Below, piece by piece: positions 44,754 to 57,640 of a stretch of 64,000 nucleotides of DNA; within the stretch, counting starts at the first letter, position 1; every line of letters starts with the position of its first letter. The stretch comes from Pomphorhynchus laevis. Its lineage: Eukaryota > Acanthocephala > Palaeacanthocephala > Echinorhynchida > Pomphorhynchidae. The notes beneath the pieces are model-generated. The model worked only from the letters and a program-made list of their open reading frames with translations. It made no database searches and was not told the DNA's origin. The DNA lies in NCBI GenBank assembly GCA_012934845.2, contig WNNJ02001188.1, positions 1 to 64,000 of the forward strand, given 5' to 3'. A program made the translations under genes and the position numbers.

Positions 44754-45335
44754 ATGATGAACATACAACACGAGGATCAATTGTCGCATTCATCGTCTCA
44801 AGTATTTGACAGCAAATCGTCGTCGATGTATCAATGCTTTCTTGACTCAATTGTACCATTCGTAGTGAGCAGATGGGTTGTCTTACTCACATTCGTTATG
44901 ATATTTATGTTACGCGTAGTTCTGCTACAAGGATTTTACATCATTGCATACGTGTACTGGATTTTCTTTTTAAATCAATTTATACTATTCTTAAGTCCCA
45001 AATTTGATAGTACAGGCACTCGTATATTTTCCAACGACGAATTGCCTCCATTGCCAACCCAATCCAGCGATGAATTCCGACCGTTCATGAGGCGCTTGCC
45101 AGAATTCAAATTCTGGCTCTACTGTATGTATGCGACATTGATATCCACTGCTTGTACATTTGCAGAAATGTTCAATATTCCAGTATTCTGGCCAATTTTA
45201 GTTATGTACTTTTTCACCTTGTTCTTTGTAACAATGAGACGACAAATATCGCATATGATTCGGTATAAATACATACCGTTTACGTATGGAAAGGTTCGAT
45301 ACAACACAAATGCTTCTTCAAACACAATTAAATAA
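44754..45335 (+). CDS. RER1: RER1-like ER/Golgi retrieval receptor
   Basis: 193 residues from ATG 44754, close to the usual length of about 195. RER1 sits in the early Golgi and returns certain membrane proteins, including unassembled subunits, to the ER. Visible signatures: RWVVLLTFVMIFMLRVVLLQ (TM1), GFYIIAYVYWIFFLNQFILF (TM2), FLSPKFD, ELPPLPTQSSDEFRPFMRRL, PEFKFW, then FNIPVFWPILVMYFF (TM4), RRQISHMIRYKYIPFTYGK near the end. Four membrane segments fit the W-shaped topology of the family. There is no intron in the coding region. The frame extends upstream only from a TTG, so the ATG at 44754 or 44757 is the likely start. AATAAA lies 92 bp after the stop (45427). The gene is flanked by LINE debris on both sides, yet intact, so it is probably functional. 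Confidence 0.93.
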   Translation: MMNIQHEDQLSHSSSQVFDSKSSSMYQCFLDSIVPFVVSRWVVLLTFVMIFMLRVVLLQGFYIIAYVYWIFFLNQFILFLSPKFDSTGTRIFSNDELPPLPTQSSDEFRPFMRRLPEFKFWLYCMYATLISTACTFAEMFNIPVFWPILVMYFFTLFFVTMRRQISHMIRYKYIPFTYGKVRYNTNASSNTIK

Positions 45336-45924
45336 AAAACTATCTTATTGAACTACAGCGACCGTTGTTGTGATAATTCAGTGTTTGATTTAAATATTCG
45401 ATTTTACAAACTTTGCTCTTTTTATTAATAAACAGTTATCTTATTAACATTTATAAATTAAGATTTTTATTGCACATTTGTTCTCAGCAACCAATAACTC
45501 AGCAAATAATAATGACATTATCCGAAAATATAATTTAATAACACTATAATATCATAAACATTATAACATTATAATATTATATAAAAATATTTTGGATATC
45601 AAAAAGTTACAATTTACGGGTTACCCGCAAACGGACCCTTATATTGTTATTATTATTAGACTTAGAACGTTATTTTGTGATTTTTTTGATCATTGGTTGT
45701 TCAATGTTTGCTTTCCGACATGCGTAAGGTTTCATTCTTATTAATATTAAAACAGCCTTTGCTATTAATGTTGAGATCCTTGATCGTAAGTTCGTATACA
45801 ATTTATGTACGAATAATGGCTTTGAGTGGATAGTATTGGTATTTGCTTCAGTACTGCGTTCGTTGTCAGACTTATCTCTGATGTGGTCGATAATATAATC
45901 GGATGAAAGGATACATGCTCAACT
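45336..45924. other. RER1 3' region and noncoding DNA
   Basis: Probable 3' UTR with AATAAA at 45427-45432, then AT-rich sequence. A short GC-rich island (ACGGGTTACCCGCAAACGG, 45616-45634) contains a small palindrome. No gene seen. Confidence 0.45.
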
Positions 45925-48420
45925 TTCACTATTCATTCATTAAATTTTGCATTTTTGCGATTTTCGTGGTATTTAAAGGGGCCTGATATTCGAGATAGGG
46001 AATACGGCGGAGCCAAAGAGTTAAAAGAGCATATATCCAAGAAGGAAATTAGTAAATATTTTACTATTATTTTTCTGTTATTTTTTACCGGTCCATAGCA
46101 TTCCCAAATTGGCCGTTGCAAGAAATATCTGCCCTTGCATCTCTATCTCACAATGTAGTATTGTTATCGAATTCAACAGATTGAGGTACATGATTAAGTT
46201 GGGGCTATTTTATTACGGACTTACAAAATGTGCTTACACATTTAGAAATTTCATCAATTACAATATTGTCCCGGGCAAAATTAAATCCTCCAGTCGGGAA
46301 TGCTTGATATCAAATGTAGCACCGCAAGGGCACTACTTTATATTTGATTAGGTTACCAGCCATATCACACTGCAACAGCGACTTGAAACTCTATCGAAGT
46401 TAGGAATGTACCTCCTGGATCATACGCTCGATTCAGCCATGCCGACGCTCTAGTTATACTGGCGTTTTAAGAATCAAAGCAAGATCCCTCTCCGAGGATT
46501 GAATGAGATCTGATGAAATATGAGCTCATCTGTTAAAATTGGAATTTCGAATGTGGCTCAGCAAATCTCGTCGATAATTCAGAACAATAGATTGTTGACA
46601 AACATTCCCATTAAGCTCAAATATCCTTAAAGAGTAAACGTAATCTACATTTCCACTTTCGGTTGGATTATAAATTCCCAGTCCACCAAATTTGAACGGA
46701 AGTGTAATCAGTACTCCATCTTCCTCTCTAATCGGCCCGGTACCTAACATATGAGGTAATAAATCCTCCAACAACCGCGAACGAAGGCTTTCAATCCAAA
46801 TGCTTGTCCTTTTACAAGTTCCAAATATATAAGTCTGTTGGTGTTAAATGGACCTTGTCAATAAGATGTAGGCCGAGAATCCGTTGATATGCCATCTCAT
46901 AAAGCTGATCAAGTAATTTCTTTTAATCGTCGACTGTTTCTTTAACTCTGACTTCATGCATTCGCCGATTTCTTTAAAGCTTTCTATGTATTTGGCACCA
47001 TCTATATATATTGGTACGGCATCATCTGCAAATCACTTCAGACTAATCCCCAGCTCTACGTCGTGTGTCATAAGCGTGCATCTTGTAGGATTAACGAAGT
47101 ATCCATAATACAGGCCCAACTGTTCGACACATCCCCAAACATGTAAGAGATCATTGATTTTCCGACACATGCTCCATCGTCTACATACCAGCACTGAGTA
47201 GCTCCAGTGCAATTTTGCTCAATATGTCAATTAAGGGCATTGATGCAGCAGCGTAAGCAGCCATGTCCAGCGGATCTCCTTGTGTAAATCCTTCGGCATA
47301 CAATAACGAAATATCATTGACAGTGAGAATTGATGGTTGTCCATACGTATTATTTAATACCATCGATAAAGCTGTATATATATCATGTTTGTTAGATCAA
47401 TTTCTCTGTTAATACAATTAATTATTATTGATTAAATTAATTTATTAATTAAATTAATTTATTGATTAATTTATAAAATTAATTTGGAAATTATCAAAAC
47501 AATTACGTTTATTCAAGGTGTTTTGTTAGATTTTATAACAAAACATTTATTTTGTCATATATTTTCTTACGTGAAAATTTTTATTTATTTTTACTTTTAA
47601 AATATATTATATATTTTATTATAATAAATGAAATATATTTATATATTTATATCTTCATTTGAAAAATAAAGATTTTAAAAGATGAAGGTAGTAAAATAAG
47701 AAGATTATTTTCCATACGTATTATTTAATATCATCGACAAAGATGAATATATAATATATATTATATATTATATATAATAATAAAATAATATATTTTTAAT
47801 TGTTAACACAATTAAATGCGGTTCTTGCATCTAATAATATCACACAATTCTCGGGTGATTTTTCAAACGCTGTTAGGACTGAATGAACAGTAAATTCAGT
47901 ATCAAATCGTTGTCCCCCGCTTAGTTGCAAACTCCCACACACTGATGTCAGATCATCTTCGATGCGTGTAATCAAATCACGACCAACTATTCTCCATATT
48001 ATCTCACCGATTCCAATTGGTCTGACACCAGGCATCTTGTTTAATGGAATCAATTGGCTTACTGTATATACCGGCAGAAGAGATGGCTCAATATATTTTA
48101 TCGATATCTTAATTGTGAATTCACATAGCTTGTCTGATAGAAGGTAAGATCTATTATCAAATGATGCAATAAAGTGTCTTCAACCATCAGAGTCTACTCC
48201 AGACTGACCCGCAGATCCCCATGTTCGTTATGCTGCTGTTATAATTTCCTCTTGCGTCAAATCATAAAATCGTGGTGCATGATGTTCCACGCATCAGTCC
48301 AGCCTATCGCTAAGCAACAGACTGACAGAAGCCGACTTGCTAATAGGGTGAAGCTCCTTTAGCTTCTGAAGCACAGTAATACCATCAATTCCCGTGCCCA
48401 GATGACAATATTCCACCACC
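45925..48420 (-). mobile_element. RT/restriction-like-endonuclease element, minus strand, heavily decayed
   Basis: The minus strand reads from about 48420 down: TGIDGITVLQKLKEL, SDRLDWCVEHHAP, SQLIPLNKMPGVRPIGIGEI, ENCVILLDARTAFNCVNN (first catalytic block), YAEGFTQGDPLDMAAYAAAS, FKFGGLGIYNPTESG, then the C-terminal nuclease (RADISCNG, LDICSFNSLAPPYS, YHENRKNAKFNE) at about 46121-45933. The GVRPIGIGE block identifies the RT group. It is interrupted many times, and by an AT-rich insert with duplicated ends (47340-47750). Confidence 0.7.
47340..47750. repeat. AT-rich insert flanked by roughly 40-bp direct repeats
   Basis: CCATACGTATTATTTAATAC at 47341 recurs as CCATACGTATTATTTAATAT at 47712, with similarity continuing for about 40 bp (CATCGATAAAG versus CATCGACAAAG). 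The roughly 330 bp between is almost pure A/T with no ORF. It lies inside the RT of the minus-strand element. Either an insertion with a long target duplication or a local duplication event would explain it. Confidence 0.6.
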
Positions 48421-50707
48421 ACCTATATATTATATAATATATTATATTATTATATTATTATAATAATATAACACATTTATAATGATGATAACGCAGACGG
48501 TAATAACACATTAACACAAATCTCTTATCATACAAACACCAAAACGCGTAGTAAAAAGTGAACAAACCTATTTTTATAGGTTTATTATTTATTAATAATA
48601 ATAAATTATTATTACCTAATAATTTAATTATTCATTGCAACGTTGCACATGTAAAACGTATGAACAACAATATTGTCTGAACAAACCTCTCCTATTTAAT
48701 TATTCATTGCAACTTTGCACATGTAAAACGTATGAACAACAATATTGTCTTTTAATACGTTTGTCACTTAAATAAGTTTATCATGTTCAAGATCCTGAAC
48801 TACTTATAATTTGAAATAATATTATATTAATCTTTCATTAGTCGGTGTGATATTATCCTCGTGTGATTCTTTCAATCCTATCAGCATCACTGTACACTAC
48901 AATTAGCATGGGTGGACCTTATCAGCAGCAGCGAGCCCACGCCTACATTTAGTGTTTCGGTCCTGTTACTGCTTATGCTGAACTCCTTATCGCAAAAATG
49001 CTGTTTTTTTATGTAAATATACAAAATTATACAATTTTTTATTATACACACGTATATTATTTCATTCATTCAAATGTCATTCATTCAAATTTCATTTTTC
49101 CATCTTTTTCATAAGTAATTCATAAGTAATTCTTCCCAAATGTAAAATGGATTTTGTAACTGGACCATAAAACGAAAAATAATGTTTTTAATTCGACACC
49201 AAAATGAACATTATATTTTTGCTTTTTTGATTTTAAATGTTATCTTTTGTATTGAAGATGATGCTAAATAAATATCAGATTAGATCATTCTCTTACTCTT
49301 TTTCATTTTTGATTCATTCATGAAATATTTAAAACAAGAGAATATGTATTTACATGAAATTATTTTAATAATGTGATTAGTTGCAAATAATTTGTGATTG
49401 ATACATTTCGATTGACGAATCTGTTATAATTAATTTTTCAATTCCCGTACACATCTTTAGTAGCAAAAGGAATGCTGTTGTTACCTTAAGAAATTTTGTT
49501 AAAGCCTTTGCTGATTTATTGAAAATTCCTCTAAAGAAAATTCTTCTGTCTTCGTAAAATGTAATTGCTAGCTTCGAATTTGGAAGTATTGAATTTTCCA
49601 AACACTTACAGCAACAAAATTCTAAAATATATAACTGTGCAGCCGAAATTTCGATCAAGGTGAAATGCATCCTGCTCTTACATCAAAACATTTTGCATTT
49701 ATGATTACTTTTATAGTTTTGTGTGTGTGATTTTAACCTGTAAAGAGGTTAGCATTATATTTTATTGGAGATAAAATTTTGCTTGTGAGATGATTCTGTG
49801 TTTAGTATTTTAAAGAAGGTTTTACGCTTACCTCAAATAAAATCTGAATTTTGAAACATTGACAAATACGCGGTAACATAAGTTTCTTTTACAATTTCTA
49901 CAGTTTAAGTTCTGAAACGAACTGTTCTTTTTGAAGAAGCTGTTCTTTTGAATAATAAAGTTTCTCTTGAATAATAAAGATATAATAAAAATGAATAGTT
50001 GTCTGCTATTATAATAATTTGTAACACATAAAAGCGACGAGACAATATTTATTTCGTGCAATATTTTAGCGACACACGGGCTCGTTATTATCAAGGATTG
50101 TAATCAGTTAGTTTTTAATTTAGAACCTTATGATGAAAAGCTTAAATATTCATTTTGCAATATTTAATATTGATATTAATATTTAATATATTAATTATAA
50201 TATTCAATTGATCTATTTCAGTTTCATTAATTAATTTTATTAATCTTTATTTTTATTTATAAAATACGTAGACTCATTAATCTGTTCTATGATCTGATTA
50301 TTTAAATATATACTTATAAAAGATTTTATATATATTAAAGGATTTATATAATATCTTTTATATTTGTATATACTAATATATACAATATATAGTAATATAC
50401 AGATCACATAATATTGCATAATATAAAAGATTAAATCAGTAAACTTATGTGATCTGTTTATTTCGATCTGTATGCATCTGATCTACAAATTTAATTTCTG
50501 TGTATCAACATTTGTTCAAATGAGTCATTAATTTTGACCAAGCAAATAAATTCTTAAAATTGAAAAATCGATATTTTTGCATAAAGAAGTTATACAAACA
50601 AAAAAACAAAGTATTCATGAAAAATAAATACATTTGATATGCAATAGTGAATCTATTATAATATAATTTATTATTAACGATGGCTAAGTAATGTTGAGTT
50701 TCATGAA
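48421..50707. other. AT-rich noncoding DNA
   Basis: No supported gene. It contains an ATT-type low-complexity tract (about 48423-48472), a 72-bp tandem duplication (separate entry), and a GC-richer patch at 48895-48975 with complementary ends (GGACC/GGTCC). Short AT-rich ORFs at 49377-49670 and 49828-50094 have no recognisable product. Confidence 0.4.
48623..48750. repeat. 72-bp tandem duplication
   Basis: TTTAATTATTCATTGCAAC begins at 48623 and again at 48695, and both copies continue through ACATGTAAAACGTATGAAC to CAATATTGTCT. The copies are almost identical, so the duplication looks recent. Confidence 0.85.
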
Positions 50708-51226
50708 GCATTGATAGCCAGATATGGTGCGTTACCCCCAGATCTGCAACAATGTGTCAGTGCGGTGCTTCGAATAATCTTCCGCATGCATTTTCTTGTC
50801 CTCAGGGCGGCCTCCCTTCCATGAGACACGACATTGTACAAGACCTCATTGCACAATATCTCTTAGAAATTTGCAACAATGTTTAAATTGAATCCACGCT
50901 GAGTCCAATGACTCGACATTGTGTGTTCCGGACTCAATGAAGACAGGACAGATCCTACTTTTCTTGACATATGCGTTTTTAACGTAGACGCTCAGTCTAA
51001 AACCTTAAAGAGCATAACTTCCTGCTTTGAATTTCATGCGTCGCGAAAAAGGAGCAAATATCTTGAAATAATCGTGGAGGTCAAACATGCCACTTTTACT
51101 CCCGTTATCCTCTCATGTTACGGTAAAAACGGCAATGAATGCGCAACACTGTTCCAAAAGATAGCAGGTAAAACGGCTCCCATCGTCCTTGCCAAATTTA
51201 TCGTCCACATTGATTTGATTGAATAA
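50708..51226 (+). pseudogene. C-terminal zinc and nuclease fragment of an RT/nuclease element
   Basis: RYGALPPDLQ, a CxCG...HAFSCPQGGLPSMRHD block (frames mixed) and DLIAQYLLEICNNV precede the open frame 50921-51226: FLDICVFNVDAQSKTL, HASRKRSKYLEIIVEV, ATFTPVILSCYGKNGNECAT. The GGLPSxRHD motif followed by LDICVF and KRSKY is the usual C-terminal half of these elements. The RT part is missing here. Weakly related sequence may continue to about 51490. Confidence 0.65.
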
Positions 51227-51660
51227 ATTAATTAATTAAAGGACACATTTGCGGGTAATATTTCTAATTGTAAAATCTTTAATATTAATATTAATATTAT
51301 CTGAGGTGATCTTGTGGCTGCAAGCAAAATCGAGCATCACGATGGCCAGGTCCATATCGCAATGCTTGCGTGCATATCAATCAAGGAGGGGAATTCCTGC
51401 AATATTACGGAGGGTATCAGCATGCAAATTGACGATAGCTGAAGAAAGAAGCACCCGCAATCAATTGCAAACATACACTCTGATGAAATGTTGATCTTCA
51501 TGTAATGATTATTTCATCATTATGGGCCTATTATCGGGTAACCTTCATATGTATTTATTAGTTGATTCATAAATTTATATTTAAAAAATATTAATATTAT
51601 TAATAGTTATTGGTTTTTTAAATTAAATAGTTATTTAATTAAATATAATATAATTTATAT

Positions 51661-52376
51661 TATGTCCAAATGTGGACGGGCCATTTACAGGTCCACAAAT
51701 ACATAAAAATAAAAAAGAAAATTAAATTCAATACTGTACATTGGTGAGAAATGTGTAAGGGATGCAATATGTAAGGTTTATCGTTAGCATTGCTGACAAT
51801 GGATTTTGGTGTAAATGGACAAGGTATATATGCCATAGAGACAAATGTGAAATCCGACTTTGCCTAAGGAGAGGAGTTGGATTGAAAAGTACTGTTTATA
51901 GTTGCGAAAAATGAAGAGTATGAAATGGCAACGGGGAGGCCGTTCCATGCTAGTGGCCCAGAAACATGGTATGCGCGGAGGCCATAATTATTGCAATATC
52001 TAGGAATGGCTAAGAAACCTGTGTGACTAGATCGTAAAGTTAGAGAAAAAATATGGACTGAGTTGTAGGAAGTAAGTTTAAGATAGGATGGTGAGTCGGG
52101 TGCGCGGAAACGAAAAACAACAGACAGCAAGTGCATGATGACGCATTAAGAAATACTAGGCAAAGTGAGAAACAATATATGACAAGAAATATGATCAAAG
52201 TATCGAAGGCGTATAAGATACGAGTTGCTGTGTGGAAAACGAGTAGAAGAGGGCGTAGTAAGCTTTTAGGTGAGTTGACTAGTAAACTGAGACAATAGTC
52301 TAGTTGCTGTAACAGAAGTAAGAAAATAAGTTGTCTGTAGATGTTCGGATTAACTATTCGAAACATCGAAGGTCAC
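51661..52376 (-). mobile_element. L2-like LINE 3' fragment, second subfamily
   Basis: The minus strand reads LLLLQQLDYCLSLLVNSPKS (52330-52270), then ILYAFDT, SLTLRSSHTGFLAIPRYCNN, YGLRAYHVSGPLAWNGLP. This is the ORF2 C-terminal pattern of the L2-like family, clearly diverged from the 24.3 and 34.5 kb copies. The 3' end lies near 51661-51715, where the + strand reads TGTGGACGGGCCATTTACAG followed by AT-rich tail. 5'-truncated, two frames. Confidence 0.7.
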
Positions 52377-53960
52377 TTAGAAGAAAATTACAAGAACGAA
52401 TATTTTAGGGTAAAAGAGAAAGATTGTTATTAAAAGAAACACCAAGAAATTTGAAATGATCGACGATTTGGCGATAAATTTTTAAAAATAAAAATTAATT
52501 ATTTCTATTATACTTAAGTTTACATTTAGATAAAAGTAGAAAGCGGGTTTATTAATAATCAAAATAGGCAAATAAGTCTTATCAAATTAGTCAATTTTTA
52601 TTAAAATAATAAAGTGAAATACTTGTAGAGCAATTGCTAATTTTTATTGATTTATTTTTTATTAATTGCTTTATTTTTTGATTAAATAATACAAACATTT
52701 ACTTATGATTTAAAAATGTTCTAAAATATAGTATAGCAATTTATTTTTCATCAGCTGTTCTTTTAATAATCGAGTTACGTCATAATGGATGATTTTTTAA
52801 AAATTGTCTATTTTTTAATTTATTTTATTTCAATTATGAGGAGTTAAATGCATTATTGATACTGCTGTTTAGAAAATATTTTAACTTTATACTTTAACTT
52901 TAACTTTTAACTTTAATATTATACTTTAACTTTTTGGGAAACTTAACATTAAGTTCACTCCTTTTAATATCTCAAATGCCATTATACATCACTCTTTTTC
53001 TAAATGTGCAGTTCAATAAAGACTGTTTTGTATGACACCCTTTTACTGTTTTTGCTACATATGTTCTGCTGCTTTTGTTGTTGAACTGTAAATCACACCT
53101 TTGTTTTTAAATGTCAGATATGATAATTATATATTTCTTTCGCAAAAACGAACTGCAATCCATTGTAACTATTTTTATATTTGGTAATTATCGCTTAACA
53201 GGTTTACCTGGAAACAAATGATTCATTTCCCTCTACGCAGTGGAGCTAACGACAAAATGGTCTCTGCGTTATTTTTTAGTATTTAGCCGTCGTCTGCCAA
53301 AAATGCTGTCTGTTTGCGCCTGCTATATTGTTGATATACAACAATGATACTGGCTGATTCAACACATTATTCGCTTATTTAAAATTTAGGTTTCTTGTGC
53401 TATCACAGTTTTCATCTGCTTTAAATTAAATATAAATTTACCGGACGAATGCGCCGAATCATCATACATGAAAAAGATGAGGTTCCATGCAATCAATCGT
53501 TATATCACTTGAGTATGCGTTATTTATATTTTAATTTTCTTCCTACGCATTTTTTACTCATTTTTTTATAAAAATAAATTGAATTATTTTGATTAAAGTT
53601 TACTCAGTTACGGTTGCAAACACAAAGTAAAATGAATTTTTCTATTAATCTTAAAAAGGTTATGTCTTTAGTTTGTAATGTATAATAATTACTAAATTCG
53701 AATTTAATCTGCCACGCTTTTTTGGCTTCAGCTGCTGGATAAAGGATACAAATCAATCGCAACAATGTGCTGAATGTAGTCATTAAAAAACTTTAAAATA
53801 TCAATTTTTAATTTCAGAAAATTACGTATAGTTAATATTTTAGTTTATCAGCTGCTGACTAGCAACTGGACATTTCCTAATATCGATTATATCAACAATA
53901 TTAGCTACACTGGAATATCTATACAACTTATTCGGCACCTATTTATCGATCCAACACTAG
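52377..53960. other. AT-rich noncoding DNA
   Basis: No gene, RNA gene or element recognised. Short tandem words of the form ACTTTAACTTTA occur near 52880-52930. The right end passes into PLE-derived sequence. Confidence 0.4.
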
Positions 53961-55115
53961 TACAATAGTTTAAAATTTGAATCAATTAAATTATTTAAAA
54001 AGTTCTTAAGAAGACAAAAATCATCACATATTATAGTAATTCGTAAAATTTCGTTGTTTAAAGTATTATATTTAATATTATTTTATATTATAATAATATG
54101 TTAATAATAAATATGATATAGTAAATAGTAAATATAATGTTTCTTAGTTTCATAATATTATGTCCATACAAAATTTTAATCATAAATTAATTATTGGATA
54201 AATTTGTTCACTTGCACATCCCCTCCTGATCTCTATGTCATTAAAATTTCATTATTTAATGTATTATATTTTATATTATATGGTATGCATGAATGCTCAT
54301 GCAAAAATATGTTTCTTGTAAATTTAAATATGTCATCTTTACGATATAAATTAATAGTAGTTTTAGTTAATGTTAATTTAATGTTCATATCTAGATATAC
54401 ACCTTCTTTATCATTAATATTGGTTTTGTTAAGAATAAGGCTTTCTGGATAAATGTGCTCACTAATTGAATAAAAATTATTAGAATTAAATACACATATA
54501 TCATCAATGTATCGAAACATATATTTCATATATTTATATTGTTTAGATTTAGTTTTTACACAGTTATGAACAAATTCATATTCTATAAAGCTTAAAAACA
54601 AGTCAGCTATAATTGGGCTACTATTACCACCCATTGGAACACCTTTTACTTGTCTAAATATAGATGTCCCTACTTTTAAATAATTTTGATTTATCAAAAT
54701 ATTTAAGGATTCTATTAATTCAATTTTATCCATATATTTATATTTACTTTGATGGTTTAATTTTTGTTAGATAGGCGTTATAATTATTATAACATATATA
54801 TGTATATCTTTTTCCGAATATAAGATTAATTAATTTTACTAACGCTTCTTTAATATCTATTAAATATCCATAATAAATAATGTCCATAAAAATATCCATA
54901 ATAAATAATGGATATTTATATATCGAAACTTATTTTATATTTTTATATAATTTAGATCTATTTTTTAAACAGTTATGAACAAATTCATATTATATAAAGC
55001 TTAAAAACAAGTCAGATATAATTGGGCTACTATTACCACCCATTGAAACACCTTTTGTCTAAATTAAATAATTTTGATATATCAAGATATTTAAGGCTTC
55101 TAATTGTTATTTTAT
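53960..55115 (-). mobile_element. Three stacked fragments of permuted-type PLE RT
   Basis: Three pieces on the same strand: 53965-54090 resembles 8200-8310 but is strongly diverged; 54239-54870 is nearly identical to 8276-8905 and contains the 166-residue frame with YMFRYIDDICVFN and VPMGGNSSPIIADLF; 54895-55110 again covers the VPMGG region and is diverged. A young truncated copy therefore lies between two older ones. In the young copy the palm reads GGNSSP. Confidence 0.8.
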
Positions 55116-57640
55116 TATTTTTTATTATCATTACATAATGTTTCTAGATGTTTCATAATGTTTTAAGGATGAAAGTTTTCATCCTTACATATTGTTTTAA
55201 TTACATTTTGTAAATATATTTACAGTTTGTAATATATTCAAATATATTATAAAACGTATGATATTATGTTGTATACGTTATGAAACGTAGTTGACTTTAA
55301 AGTAAAATGAGTTTTATCGTTATCCGAAAGTATTTACTTTATTCTGATTGAAATTTCATTAGCATCTGCATTTTTACGGCAGAGCGTTTCGACTGTGTTA
55401 TCATTCTAGCATAGAAATAATTTATTGAATGCTAGAGGAGTTATTTAAGGTTCTAATGATCTCAATGAAGTATTAATTAATATATTGGTATGTGCTACAT
55501 AGTAACGATTTAAGAATATCAAATCGGTTTGTTGTTTTCTATTGCCGTCGTTTTTTTATATTATTTTGGCATAAAATAGACATTTGATCATAGATTTAAA
55601 TGATAAATGTAGTTGGTAAATTTTTTGTATAATAGTATTTCAATTGATTTAAATAGACTTGTATTAATTCAATTATTCTCCTATTTTGATGTGTTCGTAA
55701 TATCGAGAATTCAAGCACAAAGCCATTTCATTACAAGTTTTAATTTACGGGAAGAATCTAAAATTGGTTTTTATAAATTATCAATTTAAAAGAGATGATA
55801 ACTCTCTAAATGCTTTGATCTGCAGGAACGTACCTTTTATGTAATAATACTTTGCCTGCTACTGTCAACATCTTAAGATTGTAATTTGTTATTAAATATT
55901 TGACCAATTACATTTTCGCAGCAATGTACTGCCAAGTGATTCTTGATTACCTAATTGATTATTGATATAGGCATTTAAATGTAACTTCAATTACGCTCAT
56001 CAAAGTTATATTTTAAGAATGGTCAGTTGGTATCTGCTTTTGTAAATTATTTAAAATACGTAAAGCAAGCGATCTTAATACGCATAATTGATTTTTAATT
56101 AAAAAAAATATTGCTGATTTTTATTAATAAGTCTGCTCAATTAATTATAACAATAAAAAAATTTAATTTTGTTATCACTAACTGTTATTTACATGACCAA
56201 AATTTTTTAAATGCCCATACGGTTTCTAGCTACGATTCAGTTTAGATTTACATTATATCTCCCGAATTTTAAAACCATGACATTAACAAATCATAAAAAT
56301 CCTCTCAATTATAACGCTAAACAACGCTGAGTTTGACATCTACTATATTCTCTATTACAAAATGTTTAAATTGCATAAAATATTTGTATAAGAACTTGTT
56401 CGTGTTGTGTCGTTTTCGACAAAAATTCGCAAATGCTCTAAACGAACCTTATTAAATTGTCAGCAAAGCAAAACCGTCAAATTCACACCTTATCAACACT
56501 TTTTTATTTGTTTCTAAAATAGCGGATGTCATTTGCCGATTTGATTTACAAAACATATACTATAGCAGCATAAAATTGATTTACTTTTAAATTGAAAAGC
56601 TAAAAATATTGTTGTAGTTGATGGATTTGATTTTAAATTCAAACTAGTAAGTAACTATTAATTAACAATTAATTACTAACAATTAACAATTAATTCTTTC
56701 GGGATCTTAAATTCTAATCTCGAATCATCTGTTGTTTACAAACGATTATTATAATCTATTATTAATCTATTATTGTAGACGATTAAGGAATCATTAAATC
56801 ATCGATGATTTATTTATTACATTATTTAAATTATTCATTAATTAATCACATTTGACATGTTGATTTTCAAAATTGTATAACTTATAACCACGAATTTTAA
56901 TTAAAATTACGAATTTTAATTATTTTTTATTTTTATTAAAATTAATTTAATATTATCTACTTTTAAAATATGAAAAAATCAGTAAGTTTCATTGCGTGTT
57001 TTTAGTTGTAGATTCGAACTAAAGTGAGAGAATAGGCGAAAACTACGAACACTACTTTTTATACGACAAGTATATAAAGTGAGTATTTTTTGCCTGTTTA
57101 TCTTTTCTTCACCCTCTGTTAATGATTTCACTTTATATCAGCGTATCGTGTAATATTTGGGTGTAGAGTAAGCAATTACGCTAAATTTCCGTAACTAATT
57201 TCGTTTAGTTACGCTAATTCTTATCATGACTATTTAAAACAATATTGAAAATAATAATGGTTTAAAACATTACAAAACTAGAAATTGAAATACATTTTAA
57301 AATGCAAAAGTTTATTTCTAATGCAACCAAGTTAAATGGTATTTTTGTTTTTGATTGTTGCTTGATACTGAACTGAGAATGATAACTTTAGACTAAATTA
57401 ATGAATTAGATTATTAAAATTATTAATTAATAATTTAATTATCAAATAATAAGTAATTGATAAGAATTATTAATGAAGTAGAATAAAGTTTTGTGATAAT
57501 GTCGAAACTGTATTGTCTAAACGAACGTGGCCCTGTGTAGATAGAGCATCACTTGTTGAGTATGCAACCTCTATATCGTTCAAAACATACTACTGACATC
57601 GATCAGCAATGGCAAAACATTGGCTCGAAGTTGATACTCA
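55116..57640. other. Long AT-rich stretch, nothing recognised
   Basis: About 2.5 kb with no supported ORF, RNA gene or element. It may hold introns, regulatory DNA or unrecognisably old repeats. Simple runs of TTAATTAA-type words occur at 56640-56700 and 57400-57470. Confidence 0.4.

Noticed and set aside
45616-45634. Regulatory palindrome near ACGGGTTACCCGCAAACGG
   Set aside because: The symmetric core is only about 8 bp and nothing in the context supports a function.
48895-48975. Hammerhead-like arrangement GGACC-GAAAC...CTGATAA-GGTCC on the minus strand
   Set aside because: Stem II pairs perfectly, but the core reads CTGATAA instead of CUGANGA and no NUH cleavage site with stem III is found.
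57003-57030. tRNA-like B-box word (GATTCGAACTA)
   Set aside because: No matching A box, acceptor stem or cloverleaf around it.
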